A DNA stretch of 49,912 nt, taken from assembly GCA_009930115.1 (NCBI GenBank), contig RZYY01000007.1, positions 1-49,912 of the forward strand. Reading direction: 5' to 3'. This stretch comes from Sphingobacteriia bacterium. Lineage in GTDB: Bacteria; Bacteroidota; Bacteroidia; Bacteroidales; 4484-276. The notes under the pieces are model-generated. The model was not told the DNA's origin and made no database searches. It saw only the letters and a list, made by a program, of their open reading frames with translations. Made by a program: the position numbers and the translations under genes. Of this stretch, positions 16,556 to 29,237 are shown piece by piece (the first letter of the stretch is position 1; each line of letters begins with the position of its first letter).

Positions 16556-17620
16556 ATGAGAGATACTAAGATAGAGGGCCAAAAGCAATTCAACACGGCT
16601 GTTATCGGTTACGGACTCTCCGGGAGTGTATTTCATGCCCCTTTTATACAAAAACATCCCCGCTTCAATTTACACTCCATCGTTACTTCCGGGAATATAG
16701 CTGCTACTATCTATCCCAATACTCAAATTGTCAGGGATATTAATAGAGTTACCGATAATCCGGAAATTGATCTGGTAGTCATTTGCACTCCTCATTTTTT
16801 TCATACCGAACAAGCTGAATTAGCAATTGATGCAGGTAAACATGTCATAATTGAAAAGCCTGTTGCCCTGAACAGTGCAGGTTTTATCCGGATTATGGAA
16901 AAAGCAGCCCAAAAAGGGAAACTCATTTTTCCTTTTCATAACCGGAGATGGGACGGCGATTTTCTTACTGTGAAAAAGATTCTTGCAGAAAGACATCTTG
17001 GAGAAATAGTCAGTTTTGAATCCCGTTTTGATCGTTACACTCCGGTACTAAACAGAGCTGAGTGGCGCTATCTGAATGAAGACGGAGGAGGTACACTTTT
17101 CGATTTGGGAACACATTTGATTGACCAGTCCCTCTGTCTTTTCGGAAAGCCAACGTCAGTGTTTTGTCTTCTTTACAATCAGCGCGAAGGGAGTAAGGCA
17201 AACGACAGTTTTGACCTGAAACTGATTTATCCACGGCACACAGCAAGTTTAAGGGCCAGTGTGTTTACCCGAGAGCCGGGCCCGCGCTTTGAGGTGCATG
17301 GTACTTATGGTTCTTATGTAAAATATTATTTCGACCGACAGGAAGAATCACTCAAAAGAGGTATTATACCCGATAATAAGTATTTTGGACTTGAGCCAAG
17401 AAAATGTTTTGGAATACTGCACACAGAAAAAGGAACCGACAAGCAAAAAATAAAATATCCTACCCAAAGAGGTAACTACATGGGTTTTTGGGATGATGTT
17501 GCTGCAACGTTGCTAGGCAAGAAACCACAGGAAGTTACCCCGGAGAGTGCATTGCTGAACCTGAATATTATTGAAGCAGCCTTCTTAAGCCATAAAGAAA
17601 AATGTATTGTTGATCTTTAA
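16556..17620 (+). CDS. Cytoplasmic Gfo/Idh/MocA-family oxidoreductase
   Basis: A 354-residue dehydrogenase without a signal peptide. The start NTAVIGYGLSGSVFHAPFIQKHP is typical of the YdgJ/IolW-like branch (GYGxxGxxFHAP). The EKP signature is KHVIIEKPVALNS at about residues 97-110, followed by PFHNRRWDGDFLTVKKIL and GGGTLFDLGTHLIDQ, with the usual His/Asp pair of the active site. Substrates in this branch are inositols or free sugars and their keto forms. It lies 24 nt after the exported oxidoreductase and its stop abuts the next ATG, so it is in the same operon. A reasonable inference is that it reduces the keto-sugar once imported, the reverse of the periplasmic oxidation. Confidence 0.88.
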   Translation: MRDTKIEGQKQFNTAVIGYGLSGSVFHAPFIQKHPRFNLHSIVTSGNIAATIYPNTQIVRDINRVTDNPEIDLVVICTPHFFHTEQAELAIDAGKHVIIEKPVALNSAGFIRIMEKAAQKGKLIFPFHNRRWDGDFLTVKKILAERHLGEIVSFESRFDRYTPVLNRAEWRYLNEDGGGTLFDLGTHLIDQSLCLFGKPTSVFCLLYNQREGSKANDSFDLKLIYPRHTASLRASVFTREPGPRFEVHGTYGSYVKYYFDRQEESLKRGIIPDNKYFGLEPRKCFGILHTEKGTDKQKIKYPTQRGNYMGFWDDVAATLLGKKPQEVTPESALLNLNIIEAAFLSHKEKCIVDL

Positions 17621-18505
17621 ATGAACCATAATATGAAAAAAAATGAACCGGGTAGCAACCGAAGGGATTTTCTCCGCATGCTTTCACTTCTCTCAGCAGG
17701 TGTTTTCTTGCCTATGGTTACAAATAAAGCTTTTTCTCTCCAACCTGTAGAAAAAAAGAAAATTGCCGTGCAGTTATGGTCCTTACGTGAAATCCTGAAG
17801 AATAATATTCCAAATGTCCTGGCAGAAATTAGCCGGATAGGCTTTACAGGAATTGAACCTTATGGTTTTAATGGGAAGTTTTATGACATTGAAGCCGGTG
17901 AATTCAGGAAAATGTGTGCTGATTTCAATCTGGAAATTTATAGTACCCATACAGGAATCACCGCTGAAAATGCAGAATTTTACTCAGAGAAAGCTTTGGA
18001 AGCAGGTCTGCAATATATAGTTTTGCCTTCCTTTGCTGGCCGTCCAAACAAAACGATAGCCGATTATCAGAAACTGGCCGAAGAGTTGAATATTATCGGT
18101 GGAATCTGCAATCGTTACGGACTTCACTTTGGTTATCATAATCACGATTTCGAGTTTCAAAAGATTGAAGGGATAATTCCTTATGATATTTTGCTGAAAG
18201 AAACTGAATCTGATAAGGTTTTCTTTCAGCCTGACACCTATTTTTTTGAAAAGGCAGGGATGAATCTAACAGAGATATTTGCACGCTATCCGGGCCGTTT
18301 TCTCCTTTGGCATATCAAAGACATGGGTAATGACCGCAATAGCTGTATTATCGGTAATGGCACGGTTGATTTTAAAAATCTGATAAAGTGGTCTGAACAA
18401 ACCGGCCTTAAACTGCTGATTTACGAGCAGGAAGAATGTGCCGAAGGCTCACCACTTATTTGTGCAGAACAAAGCATTCAATATATTCAAAGATATTTAC
18501 TTTAA
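17621..18505 (+). CDS. Exported sugar phosphate isomerase/epimerase-like TIM-barrel protein
   Basis: A 294-residue protein of the xylose-isomerase-like TIM-barrel (AP endonuclease 2) family. It has a twin-arginine signal (SNRRDFLRMLSLLSAGVFLPM). Barrel motifs include VQLWSLREIL, GFTGIEPYGF with a metal-ligand Glu, HFGYHNHDFEFQ, FFQPDTYFFEKAG, LLWHIKDMG and LLIYEQEE, giving the expected Glu-His-Asp/His-Glu set of metal ligands. Exported members in similar clusters are thought to act on keto-sugars or unsaturated glycals rather than sugar phosphates. It starts directly after the preceding stop codon and lies 15 nt before the next gene. The likely step is hydration or isomerisation of a product formed after C3 oxidation; this is inferred from context. 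Confidence 0.86.
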   Translation: MNHNMKKNEPGSNRRDFLRMLSLLSAGVFLPMVTNKAFSLQPVEKKKIAVQLWSLREILKNNIPNVLAEISRIGFTGIEPYGFNGKFYDIEAGEFRKMCADFNLEIYSTHTGITAENAEFYSEKALEAGLQYIVLPSFAGRPNKTIADYQKLAEELNIIGGICNRYGLHFGYHNHDFEFQKIEGIIPYDILLKETESDKVFFQPDTYFFEKAGMNLTEIFARYPGRFLLWHIKDMGNDRNSCIIGNGTVDFKNLIKWSEQTGLKLLIYEQEECAEGSPLICAEQSIQYIQRYLL

Positions 18506-18520
18506 CTAAATCAATGAGAT

Positions 18521-20005
18521 ATGGAAGAATCTGAAAACAAAAAACAGGGAGTAGATCGCAGGTCATTTCTGCGCAACACAGCGCTTGCTTCAGCCGGATT
18601 TGTTATTTTACCAAGTCATGTTATTTCAGGATTAGGTTACCGTATGCCCAGCGATAAGCTGAATATAGCTGGAATAGGAGTTGGCGGACGCGGTGGAGGT
18701 GTAATTCGTGCTGTAAAAAGTGAAAATATCGTTGCCCTTTGCGATGTGGACTGGAAATATGCTTCCAAAATTTTTGGGGAATTTCCTGATGCCAAAAAGT
18801 ATTATGACTGGCGGGTAATGTTTGATGAAATGCGTGATTCAATTGATGCAGTAGTAGTAGGTACACCTGATCATTCCCATGCAATTATCAGCATCAACGC
18901 CATGAAATTGGGCAAGCATGTTTATTGCGAAAAACCATTGACACATTCAGTCTGGGAATCACGAAAAATGACAGAGGTTGCCAAAGAATACAAAGTGGCA
19001 ACTCAAATGGGCAACCAAGGCAATTCAGGAGAAGGTATCAGAAAGGTATGCGAATGGGTGTGGGATGGAGCTATTGGTGAAATCAGAGAAGCCCATGCCT
19101 GGACAAACCGACCGATATGGCCACAGGGACTTGAGCGTCCAAAAGAAGTGATGCTGATACCCGATACTCTCAAATGGGACCTTTTTCTGGGTCCGGCACG
19201 TGAGCGTCCCTACAATCCAATTTATACGCCCTGGAACTGGCGGGGCTGGTGGGATTTTGGAACAGGTGCTCTTGGAGATATGGCCTGCCATATCCTGGAC
19301 CCTATCTATAAAGCATTGCAATTAAAATACCCGGTTAAAGTACAGGGAAGCTCGTCTTTGTTTAATACTGAATCGCCGCCATTGGCTCAAGTAGTAAAAT
19401 ATGTTTTTCCTGAAAGAGAAAAATTCAGAAATATTGACATGCCGGAAGTGTCGGTAACCTGGTGGGATGGCGGATTGCTGCCACCGCGCCCCGAAGAGCT
19501 CCCCGAAGGGGAAATCATGGGACGAGACCCGGATGGAGGAATCTTACTCATTGGTACCAAAGGAAAAATCATGTCGGGATGCTATGGTAAGAATCCTTTC
19601 CTGCTGCCACTTGATCTTGATAAAAACTATAAAAGACCGGCACCCGAATTGCGCCGAATTACCACAGGTCATGAAATGGACTGGGTGCGTGCCTGCAAAG
19701 AAACCCCTGAATACAGAACCGAAGCAAGTTCTTATTTCGGATATTCGGGACCAATGAACGAAATGGTAGTGATGGGTGTTGTAGCTGTCAGGCTGCAGGA
19801 TTTAAAAAGAGAACTTCTATGGGACGGTAAAAATATGCAATTCACCAATATCAGCGACACCGACGAGATCAGGGTTGTACTCAGCGATAAATTTGAAATC
19901 ATTGACGGTCACCCGCATTTCGATACCCGTCATGAAACGATAAATGCAAAAGCTGCTGCTGATGAATACATCAAACATACCTACCGCGAAGGATGGAGCA
20001 TGTAG
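18521..20005 (+). CDS. Second Tat-exported Gfo/Idh/MocA-family oxidoreductase
   Basis: A 494-residue exported oxidoreductase. The signal VDRRSFLRNTALASAGFVILPSHV is a clear twin-arginine type. The Rossmann motif is IAGIGVGGRGGGVIRAV (about residues 48-64) and the EKP signature is HVYCEKPLTHSVWESR (about 132-147). GNQGNSGEGIRKVCEWVWDGAIGEIREAHAWTNRP and WRGWWDFGTGALGDMACHI are highly characteristic of this exported subgroup. It differs clearly in sequence from the first exported paralogue, so this is probably not a recent duplication but two enzymes with different substrates or directions. It lies 15 nt after the TIM-barrel gene and 43 nt before the DUF1080 gene. Confidence 0.9.
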   Translation: MEESENKKQGVDRRSFLRNTALASAGFVILPSHVISGLGYRMPSDKLNIAGIGVGGRGGGVIRAVKSENIVALCDVDWKYASKIFGEFPDAKKYYDWRVMFDEMRDSIDAVVVGTPDHSHAIISINAMKLGKHVYCEKPLTHSVWESRKMTEVAKEYKVATQMGNQGNSGEGIRKVCEWVWDGAIGEIREAHAWTNRPIWPQGLERPKEVMLIPDTLKWDLFLGPARERPYNPIYTPWNWRGWWDFGTGALGDMACHILDPIYKALQLKYPVKVQGSSSLFNTESPPLAQVVKYVFPEREKFRNIDMPEVSVTWWDGGLLPPRPEELPEGEIMGRDPDGGILLIGTKGKIMSGCYGKNPFLLPLDLDKNYKRPAPELRRITTGHEMDWVRACKETPEYRTEASSYFGYSGPMNEMVVMGVVAVRLQDLKRELLWDGKNMQFTNISDTDEIRVVLSDKFEIIDGHPHFDTRHETINAKAAADEYIKHTYREGWSM

Positions 20006-20048
20006 TTTATTTTAAATTTAAATTTATTAACCATAAAAAAAGAAAGGA

Positions 20049-20822
20049 ATGAAAATGAAAAAAATCATCTATTTGTTTGTTATTGCCTTTGCTTTGGCAT
20101 CGTGCGCTGGTCAACAGTCAAAAACCACGGATGAATCTGCTGCTGTTGAGGAGCCGTTGGCTGACAATGTACTTACAGAGGCTGAAATCAATGAAGGCTG
20201 GATATTACTGTTCGACGGCAAAGAACCTGGCAAATGGCGCGGATACAACAAAGATTATTTCCCCACCGGGTGGAAAGTTGAAGACGGTACGCTGCGTTGT
20301 CTTGCCTCAGGCCGCGGAGAAGCTGGCGGCACCGAGGGTGGTGATATCATCTACGACGAAAAATTTCAGAATTTCGAATTATCACTTGAGTGGAAAATCT
20401 CACCGGGTGGAAACAGTGGAATTTTGTATCTGGCACAGGAACTTCCCGACAAAACCATCTGGCAAACTGCACCCGAGATGCAGGTGCTCGACAACACCAC
20501 ACATCCTGACGGACGAGACGGACTTCACAGCGCAGGAGCCTTGTATGACATGATTGGAGTAGCTCAGGATAAAGTAAAACCCGTTGGCGAATGGAACCAG
20601 GTTAAGATACTCGTCTTTAAAGGCCTGGTGGAACATTGGCTCAATGGCGAAAAAGTTGTTGAATATCATTTGTGGACACCCGAATGGTACGAAATGGTTG
20701 CTAAAAGCAAGTTTCCAGAATATAACCCCGACTGGGCTCAAGTAGCCGGTGAAGGTTTTATTGGCCTGCAGGACCACGGTGATGATGTTTGGTATAAAAA
20801 TATCAAACTGAAGAAATTATAA
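20049..20822 (+). CDS. DUF1080 / 3-keto-disaccharide hydrolase-family lipoprotein
   Basis: A 257-residue lipoprotein (signal MKMKKIIYLFVIAFALASC, lipobox Cys at about 19) of family PF06439, a jelly-roll domain called 3-keto-disaccharide hydrolase. Family features: GWILLFDGKEPGKWRGY, the acidic-aromatic run NFELSLEWKISPGGNSGILYL, PEMQVLDNTTHPDGRD, GALYDMI, GEWNQVKILVFKGLVEHWLNGEKVVEY and GFIGLQDHGDDVWYKNIKLKKL. Members cleave glycosidic bonds after the C3 hydroxyl has been oxidised to a ketone. It is the last gene of the operon and is followed by a strong terminator. Together with the upstream oxidoreductases it should complete the bond-breaking step in the periplasm or at the cell surface. 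ATG 20049 was chosen; ATG 20055 is a close alternative. Confidence 0.92.
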   Translation: MKMKKIIYLFVIAFALASCAGQQSKTTDESAAVEEPLADNVLTEAEINEGWILLFDGKEPGKWRGYNKDYFPTGWKVEDGTLRCLASGRGEAGGTEGGDIIYDEKFQNFELSLEWKISPGGNSGILYLAQELPDKTIWQTAPEMQVLDNTTHPDGRDGLHSAGALYDMIGVAQDKVKPVGEWNQVKILVFKGLVEHWLNGEKVVEYHLWTPEWYEMVAKSKFPEYNPDWAQVAGEGFIGLQDHGDDVWYKNIKLKKL

Positions 20823-20834
20823 AAGTCTCATACG

Positions 20835-20876
20835 AAAAAACCCTGCCTGAATTCAATAATACCGGCAGGGTTTTTT
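20835..20876 (+). terminator. Rho-independent terminator of the DoxX-to-DUF1080 operon
   Basis: Stem AAAAAACCCTGCC / GGCAGGGTTTTTT (13 bp, 16-nt loop) with a T-rich end, starting 12 nt after the DUF1080 stop. It cleanly separates the operon from the GH2 gene downstream. Confidence 0.9.
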
Positions 20877-20967
20877 ATTTGGGTATTTTTAGATTGATTG
20901 TTATTTAACAGCTTTGGTCAAAACCGCAATTAAATTTTGAATGTACCTGTTTGTTGAGATTTCCGAT

Positions 20968-20975
20968 TAAATTTG
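20968..20975 (+). promoter_or_regulatory. Candidate -7 box for the GH2 beta-galactosidase
   Basis: TAAATTTG, an exact TAnnTTTG match, 45 nt before the ATG at 21021. A TTTG lies only 14 nt upstream, a tighter spacing than usual. Confidence 0.4.
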
Positions 20976-21008
20976 TGGATTAATTCAATTGTTCATAAAA
21001 CTGATTAA

Positions 21009-24839
<3,831 letters not shown>

Positions 24840-25060
24840 TTCGAAATCGACACCTAAAAACCAATAGGTCGTCACATTTACGAAACTCACCGGCTAATCA
24901 GCTACAATAAAAAATCCAATGGTCTTATCACTGGAAGGAAATCCGCCTTTCTTGTAAGTGAATAATTTTTTCGCAGTGTGGTTTTTTTATTATGGTTGTT
25001 TGTAATGAGTCATTAGTTTGTTACGCTCATTTATTAATGAAAAAGCTTGGTGTCAAGGCA

Positions 25061-25097
25061 AAAAAAATCCCGGTAACCAGAGGCTGCCGGGACTTTT
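25061..25097 (-). terminator. Rho-independent terminator of the OmpA-TPR gene
   Basis: On the minus strand: GTCCCGG, a 13-nt loop, CCGGGAT and a run of seven T. It starts 15 nt after the OmpA-TPR stop. The remaining 220 nt up to the GH2 gene stop show no convincing feature. Confidence 0.85.
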
Positions 25098-25111
25098 CAT
25101 CAATCATTTTG

Positions 25112-27016
25112 TTATTTAACGAGTTCCATAAACTCAGTAAGGTTGAAATATTTGATAAATTCTCTGTCAATTTTTGCTTCAGCTTTGTATTTGTTATCAA
25201 CTCTGATAGCTTTTTCCAGATTGTTGAGCATCATGGTCTGGTTGTTTGTGCGTGCTCCCACCACAGCAAGTAAGTAATAGGTATCGCCATTCTTTCTGGC
25301 ACATTCAAGATTAGAAGCTGCATCACTTGTATTGCCATCAATCAGCTGTGCTAAAGCCATGTTGTAGTTACAATTAACGCCGCTAAATTTGCTCAGAGCA
25401 CCTTTATAATCGGCTTTTGAAAGAGCTACCAATCCTAAGTTGTAATTGTTGTCAACACCCATTCTGTTAGCATTATTGAAATATTTTTCTGCTTCTGCAA
25501 AATTGTTTTCAATTGCGTAAACTACACCGATGTTATTAGCAATAAGTCCATTATTAGGATTGAGTTTTTCTGCTTTTTCGAAATAATCTCTAGCTTCAGA
25601 AGTTTTACCAAGTTTTAATGCCATGTATCCAGCATTGTTTTGGGCTTCCCAACTATTGTCAAATTGATTGGCAGCAGCTTTGTAAATATTGTATTTGGTA
25701 GTCCAGTCCTGGGTAAGTGTGGCAGCATAGAGCAATTCTGCCTGGCTGAGTTCAGCCGGACTGGTTGTGGCAAGACGTGCGATTTCATCATCTGTTTTCT
25801 TGGGTTCGTAACAGGTAACGGTGATTTCGGCACGACGCTGGGCTGGCAAAATTTCGGATTCGAGTTCAGGGAAAATCAGGATCATGTTTCTGATTTCTTC
25901 TTCACGCTGCTCTGGTTTTGATGATCTTACAACATTCAGGATAGGTTGTTTGTCCTGAATATTGGATGCTTCAACCTTGGTAACAAAGCTGTTCCAGTCG
26001 GGACCGTTTCCTACCATTTTGAAATTCAGGTCGTTTTTAGCATTTTTGTAGGTAACTTTTGTGTCCTTTTCTTTGGCTATACGGTCGAAAGCTTTGTAAA
26101 GAATGTCGGCAGCAGTATTTGCTCTTCTTTCAGACAGGCCGTCGTTGAAAGTTTCTTCACCTTCGGGGGATGCCCATCCGTTGATCACAACGTCTTTTAT
26201 TTCCCATCCCTGACTAACAAAGTTATTTACCTCCTCAAGAAGGTTGGTAACATTGTATTTTTTATTCCATTCGAGATTAGTATCATAGTTATGCTTGTTT
26301 TTGGCAAAATAGACGGTAGCATTTTTGCTTGCAAGCGTTACTTTTTCATAACCATGAGGAGCCAGACCGAGCAGATCAACTTTGCTTTCTTCTTTTACCT
26401 GGTAAGCAGAGAGGTCAATATTTCCATTGGCATCGCGTACCGGGTTTACTTCGCCTACTTCGACGATCTCGCGTACTTCATTTTCGACTTTGATTTTGTG
26501 TGAGGTGCAGATTATTCCATCAGCAAGTTTCTTTTCGCCGAGGATAACAGATTTTTTCATTCCGCGTGCATCTTCAAATGTCATGCCTGCAGCGATCGGG
26601 TCTTTTGTAAGAAATGCCACACTGGTAACAATCAGCTCAGAGGCTTTCATTTCTTTGGTAAAACTGAAAGATTCAGTATAAGTAAATGAACCTCCTTCGG
26701 CATAAGAAATGGTAATGCCTTCACCAGATACACTTTCACCTTTCAGGACAAGTGGTCTCAATTCAAGCTGCCCACCTTCATATTCAATTGTCGGCTGGAA
26801 TAAAACGGCTGCTTTTTTATTGAAAAACTTGGCAGGCATGGTACCTTTTACAGTGAAATTCACTATGCCACCTTTTGATTCAAGAACTTCAGGTGTCACT
26901 TCATACGTGATGGATTCAAAGTTCTTGGCCATTTTGTTCAGAGAATTACACCCTGCAAACAATGCAGCGATTAAAATTAATCCTGCAAACTTCAGAAAAG
27001 TTTTCTTTTGATTCAT
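25112..27016 (-). CDS. OmpA-like lipoprotein with TPR repeats
   Basis: A 634-residue envelope lipoprotein (LILIAALFAGC, lipobox Cys at about residue 23). Residues of about 30-250 are beta-rich with no named family. About 255-330 resembles an OmpA C-terminal peptidoglycan-binding domain: EIKDVVINGWASPEGEETFNDGLSERRANTAADILYKAF, matching the GxaSxEG...N..LSxxRA pattern. The last 200 residues hold TPR repeats (WEAQNNAGYMALKLGKTSEARDYFEKAEKLNPNNGLIANNIGVVYAIENNFAEAEKYFNNA). Such proteins tether the outer membrane to the cell wall in Bacteroidales. It is single-gene, with its own terminator, and its AT-rich leader lacks a perfect -7 box. The precise role is unknown. Confidence 0.85.
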   Translation of the reverse strand: MNQKKTFLKFAGLILIAALFAGCNSLNKMAKNFESITYEVTPEVLESKGGIVNFTVKGTMPAKFFNKKAAVLFQPTIEYEGGQLELRPLVLKGESVSGEGITISYAEGGSFTYTESFSFTKEMKASELIVTSVAFLTKDPIAAGMTFEDARGMKKSVILGEKKLADGIICTSHKIKVENEVREIVEVGEVNPVRDANGNIDLSAYQVKEESKVDLLGLAPHGYEKVTLASKNATVYFAKNKHNYDTNLEWNKKYNVTNLLEEVNNFVSQGWEIKDVVINGWASPEGEETFNDGLSERRANTAADILYKAFDRIAKEKDTKVTYKNAKNDLNFKMVGNGPDWNSFVTKVEASNIQDKQPILNVVRSSKPEQREEEIRNMILIFPELESEILPAQRRAEITVTCYEPKKTDDEIARLATTSPAELSQAELLYAATLTQDWTTKYNIYKAAANQFDNSWEAQNNAGYMALKLGKTSEARDYFEKAEKLNPNNGLIANNIGVVYAIENNFAEAEKYFNNANRMGVDNNYNLGLVALSKADYKGALSKFSGVNCNYNMALAQLIDGNTSDAASNLECARKNGDTYYLLAVVGARTNNQTMMLNNLEKAIRVDNKYKAEAKIDREFIKYFNLTEFMELVK

Positions 27017-27188
27017 TTCTTTATTTGTTTAGTAGTTAGTAAAATTTTGTCTATGTGTATGTTTATTAATTCGCATTAAAATTACAAAAAAAAATCACAA
27101 AATCAGCTTTTGTTAAAAGTAAAATATTTTGCAAATGTATGATTTTCTACTGGTTTGAAAAATTTTTTGTTTGTTATCGCCGTCAAAT

Positions 27189-27731
27189 TTAAGATTTCTT
27201 AGTAAAATGCCAAAACAAACTCCAGATGACAATCCCTGCTGAAACAGATATATTTAGCGAATGTTTGGTGCCAAATTGCGGAATTTCAATGCAAAAGTCA
27301 CAGATATTTACCACATCCTGGTCAACACCTTTTACTTCGTGGCCGAAAACAATTGCCAGCCTGGTATCCGGAGAAATGCTGATTTTTTCGAGTGAAACGG
27401 CATTGCTCACTTGTTCAATTGCGGCTATTGTATAACCACTGGATTTAAGTTTTTCCACTGCACGGATTGTACTGTCAAAGTAATGCCACTTAACGGTCTC
27501 CGTGGCTCCAAGTGCGGTTTTGTGAATATCACGGTGTGGCGGGCAGGCTGTAATTCCGCATAAATAAATGGATTCAACAAGAAAAGCATCAGCTGTACGA
27601 AAAACTGATCCTATGTTGTTGTGGCTTCGTACATTGTCCAGAACGATAACCAGAGGGATTTTTCGGGTTTGAAAATATTCTTCAGGAGATTTGCGGTTAA
27701 GTTCATTGTTGGGAATCTTACGTTTTAGCAT
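27189..27731 (-). CDS. TrmH/SpoU-family RNA 2'-O-methyltransferase
   Basis: A 180-residue SPOUT methyltransferase that uses SAM to methylate a ribose 2'-OH in tRNA or rRNA. All three knot motifs are present: motif 1 LDNVRSHNNIGSVFRTADAF with the catalytic-type Arg, motif 2 LAIVFGHEVKGVDQDVV, and motif 3 CIEIPQFGTKHSLNISVSAGIVIWSL. There is no N-terminal RNA-binding domain, so it resembles the short TrmL/TrmH-like single-domain type. Target nucleotide not predictable. It lies downstream of a GNAT gene on the same strand with a 93-nt gap. Confidence 0.9.
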   Translation of the reverse strand: MLKRKIPNNELNRKSPEEYFQTRKIPLVIVLDNVRSHNNIGSVFRTADAFLVESIYLCGITACPPHRDIHKTALGATETVKWHYFDSTIRAVEKLKSSGYTIAAIEQVSNAVSLEKISISPDTRLAIVFGHEVKGVDQDVVNICDFCIEIPQFGTKHSLNISVSAGIVIWSLFWHFTKKS

Positions 27732-27824
27732 GGTTCAGTTCAAGTTTTAAAAAATTTTCTAAAAAACAGATTTTATTAAAAATTAAATTGTCAATAGAAA
27801 AGATAGAGGGAAATTCATTTATTG

Positions 27825-28331
27825 TCATGCGATTCCAAGATTTTTGCCATAGATCAATTGTCCGCAGATACAATCATTCAGATTGACGATATCCGGCAGA
27901 TGACCCCACTCGACAAAGCCAAAATTCCTGAGTATTCCGGCGCTTTTATAATTGATATCAAGCAAAATGGCAAATAAATTTCTGATGCCAATTCTCCGAC
28001 AGTCAGTCAGCATGTGCCCAATAAGTAATTTCCCAAATCCCCGGTTGTGATATTGATAATCAATGTAATAGCTGATCTCGGCGGTAGTTTTTAATCCATT
28101 TCTTCCTTTTCGGTAAGGGCTGATTGACCCCCAGCCTGTAACCCTTTCTTCTGCTTCGATAATATAAACAGGGAAAGTGTTTTGTTCATGTTCGGAAAAC
28201 CATTTCCGGCGTTGATCAGTAGTTACCGGATCAATGTCGGCAGTTACATTACCGGATCTGACAGCCTGGTTATAAATGTCAACGATTATCGGAAGGTCAT
28301 CAATGGTGGCAAATCTGATAATAGGATGCAT
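27825..28331 (-). CDS. GNAT-family N-acetyltransferase
   Basis: A 168-residue acetyltransferase transferring acetyl from acetyl-CoA to an amine. It opens IRFATIDDLPIIVDIYNQAVRSG, typical of the phosphinothricin/methionine sulfoximine acetyltransferase-like subgroup (Pat/MddA), and has GWGSISPYRKG, the motif A pyrophosphate-binding loop YHNRGFGKLLIGHML, and NYKSAGILRNFGFVEWGHLPDI. In this subgroup the physiological substrate may be methionine sulfone or sulfoximine, but this is family-level knowledge only. It follows cutC with a 54-nt gap on the same strand. Confidence 0.85.
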   Translation of the reverse strand: MHPIIRFATIDDLPIIVDIYNQAVRSGNVTADIDPVTTDQRRKWFSEHEQNTFPVYIIEAEERVTGWGSISPYRKGRNGLKTTAEISYYIDYQYHNRGFGKLLIGHMLTDCRRIGIRNLFAILLDINYKSAGILRNFGFVEWGHLPDIVNLNDCICGQLIYGKNLGIA

Positions 28332-28385
28332 GACTTGTTTAAAAAAATAGGATGATTTATTTTGTTGGTTAATGTGAATGTTTTT

Positions 28386-29138
28386 TCATTGTGAGAGTCT
28401 GCTGATTTTTTCTTTAACCCGCCTGATTTCTTCACCATTAGCTCTGATAATCTGGTATTCCTGGTTTTTGGCAATGCCCATGGACAGGTTGGGATTTGCA
28501 TAATGCATTGCTGAAGGGTAGGTTTTTTTTGCTGAAAGATGTATTTCTTTAACTCCTGTTAAATGAATTATTTCTGCAGCATTTTCGGAGGTTATTCCGC
28601 TTCCTGCCATAATTGAAATACGATTTCCGGCCTGCTTAACCAAAGCAGCGATGGTTTTTTCCCCCTGAACAGCAGTTTCCTGCTTTCCCGAAGTAAGAAT
28701 ACGTTGTGCACCGGTTGCGATTACGTCTTCCAATGCACGGGCAGGATTGTCGGTCATATCAAAAGCACGATGGAAAGTTACCTGCATGGGAAAGGCAAGA
28801 TCAACAAGCATGGACGTGCGATGGATGTCAATTGAGCCGTCAGCTTTCAGGATTCCAGTTACTACCCCATCAGCACCGGCATTTTTTACGAATTCAATGT
28901 CTTTCAACATTGTCTTGAATTCCTGTTCGGTATAGAGAAAATCACCACCACGGGGACGGATCATAACAAAGAGTTGGATGGAGAGTAAATAGCGTGCTGT
29001 TACAATTGTTCCTGGACCGGGTGTAGTTCCTCCACTAGCAGGTGCAGCACACAGTTCCACGCGGTGGGCACCATTTTTTTGTGCTATTGTCGCAGATTCG
29101 ATATCGTAAGCGCAAATTTCGAGTTGAATGCCTGACAT
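28386..29138 (-). CDS. cutC: CutC-family protein
   Basis: A 250-residue TIM-barrel protein of the CutC family, historically linked to copper homeostasis; its biochemical role is still uncertain. Diagnostic segments: LEICAYDIESATIAQKNGAHRVELCAAPASGGTTP, MIRPRGGDFLYTEQE, GADGVVTGILKADGSID, QVTFHRAFDMT, RILTSGKQETAVQG and IMAGSGITSENA. Full family length. A TATCTTTG box lies 22 nt upstream of the ATG, downstream of the tRNA-Ala terminator, so it probably has its own promoter. Confidence 0.92.
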   Translation of the reverse strand: MSGIQLEICAYDIESATIAQKNGAHRVELCAAPASGGTTPGPGTIVTARYLLSIQLFVMIRPRGGDFLYTEQEFKTMLKDIEFVKNAGADGVVTGILKADGSIDIHRTSMLVDLAFPMQVTFHRAFDMTDNPARALEDVIATGAQRILTSGKQETAVQGEKTIAALVKQAGNRISIMAGSGITSENAAEIIHLTGVKEIHLSAKKTYPSAMHYANPNLSMGIAKNQEYQIIRANGEEIRRVKEKISRLSQ

Positions 29139-29160
29139 AAGATGAATTTTAATGCTGTGG

Positions 29161-29168
29161 CAAAGATA
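29161..29168 (-). promoter_or_regulatory. Candidate -7 box for cutC
   Basis: On the minus strand TATCTTTG, an exact TAnnTTTG match, 22 nt before the cutC ATG and just after the tRNA terminator. Confidence 0.45.
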
Positions 29169-29192
29169 ATTATGAAAGGATATCCATAACGT

Positions 29193-29229
29193 AAAAAAGG
29201 TTTGTAATCAATGTATTACAAACCTTTTT
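29193..29229 (-). terminator. Terminator of the tRNA-Ala transcript
   Basis: Perfect 15-bp stem AAAAAGGTTTGTAAT / ATTACAAACCTTTTT with a 6-nt loop, starting 9 nt after the tRNA 3' end. On the minus strand it ends in six T. It separates tRNA-Ala from cutC. Confidence 0.88.
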
Positions 29230-29237
29230 CGAAGTAG

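Noticed and set aside
14963-20005. Two exported Gfo/Idh genes considered as a recent tandem duplication
   Set aside because: Their sequences differ throughout, including length of the Rossmann region and the substrate-side segments, so the divergence is old.
24992-25273. 93-codon plus-strand ORF between the GH2 and OmpA-TPR genes
   Set aside because: Most of it is antisense to the OmpA-TPR coding region and it runs through that gene's terminator.
25946-26503. 185-codon plus-strand ORF
   Set aside because: Lies wholly antisense to the OmpA-TPR gene, whose own frame has a lipoprotein signal and clear domains.
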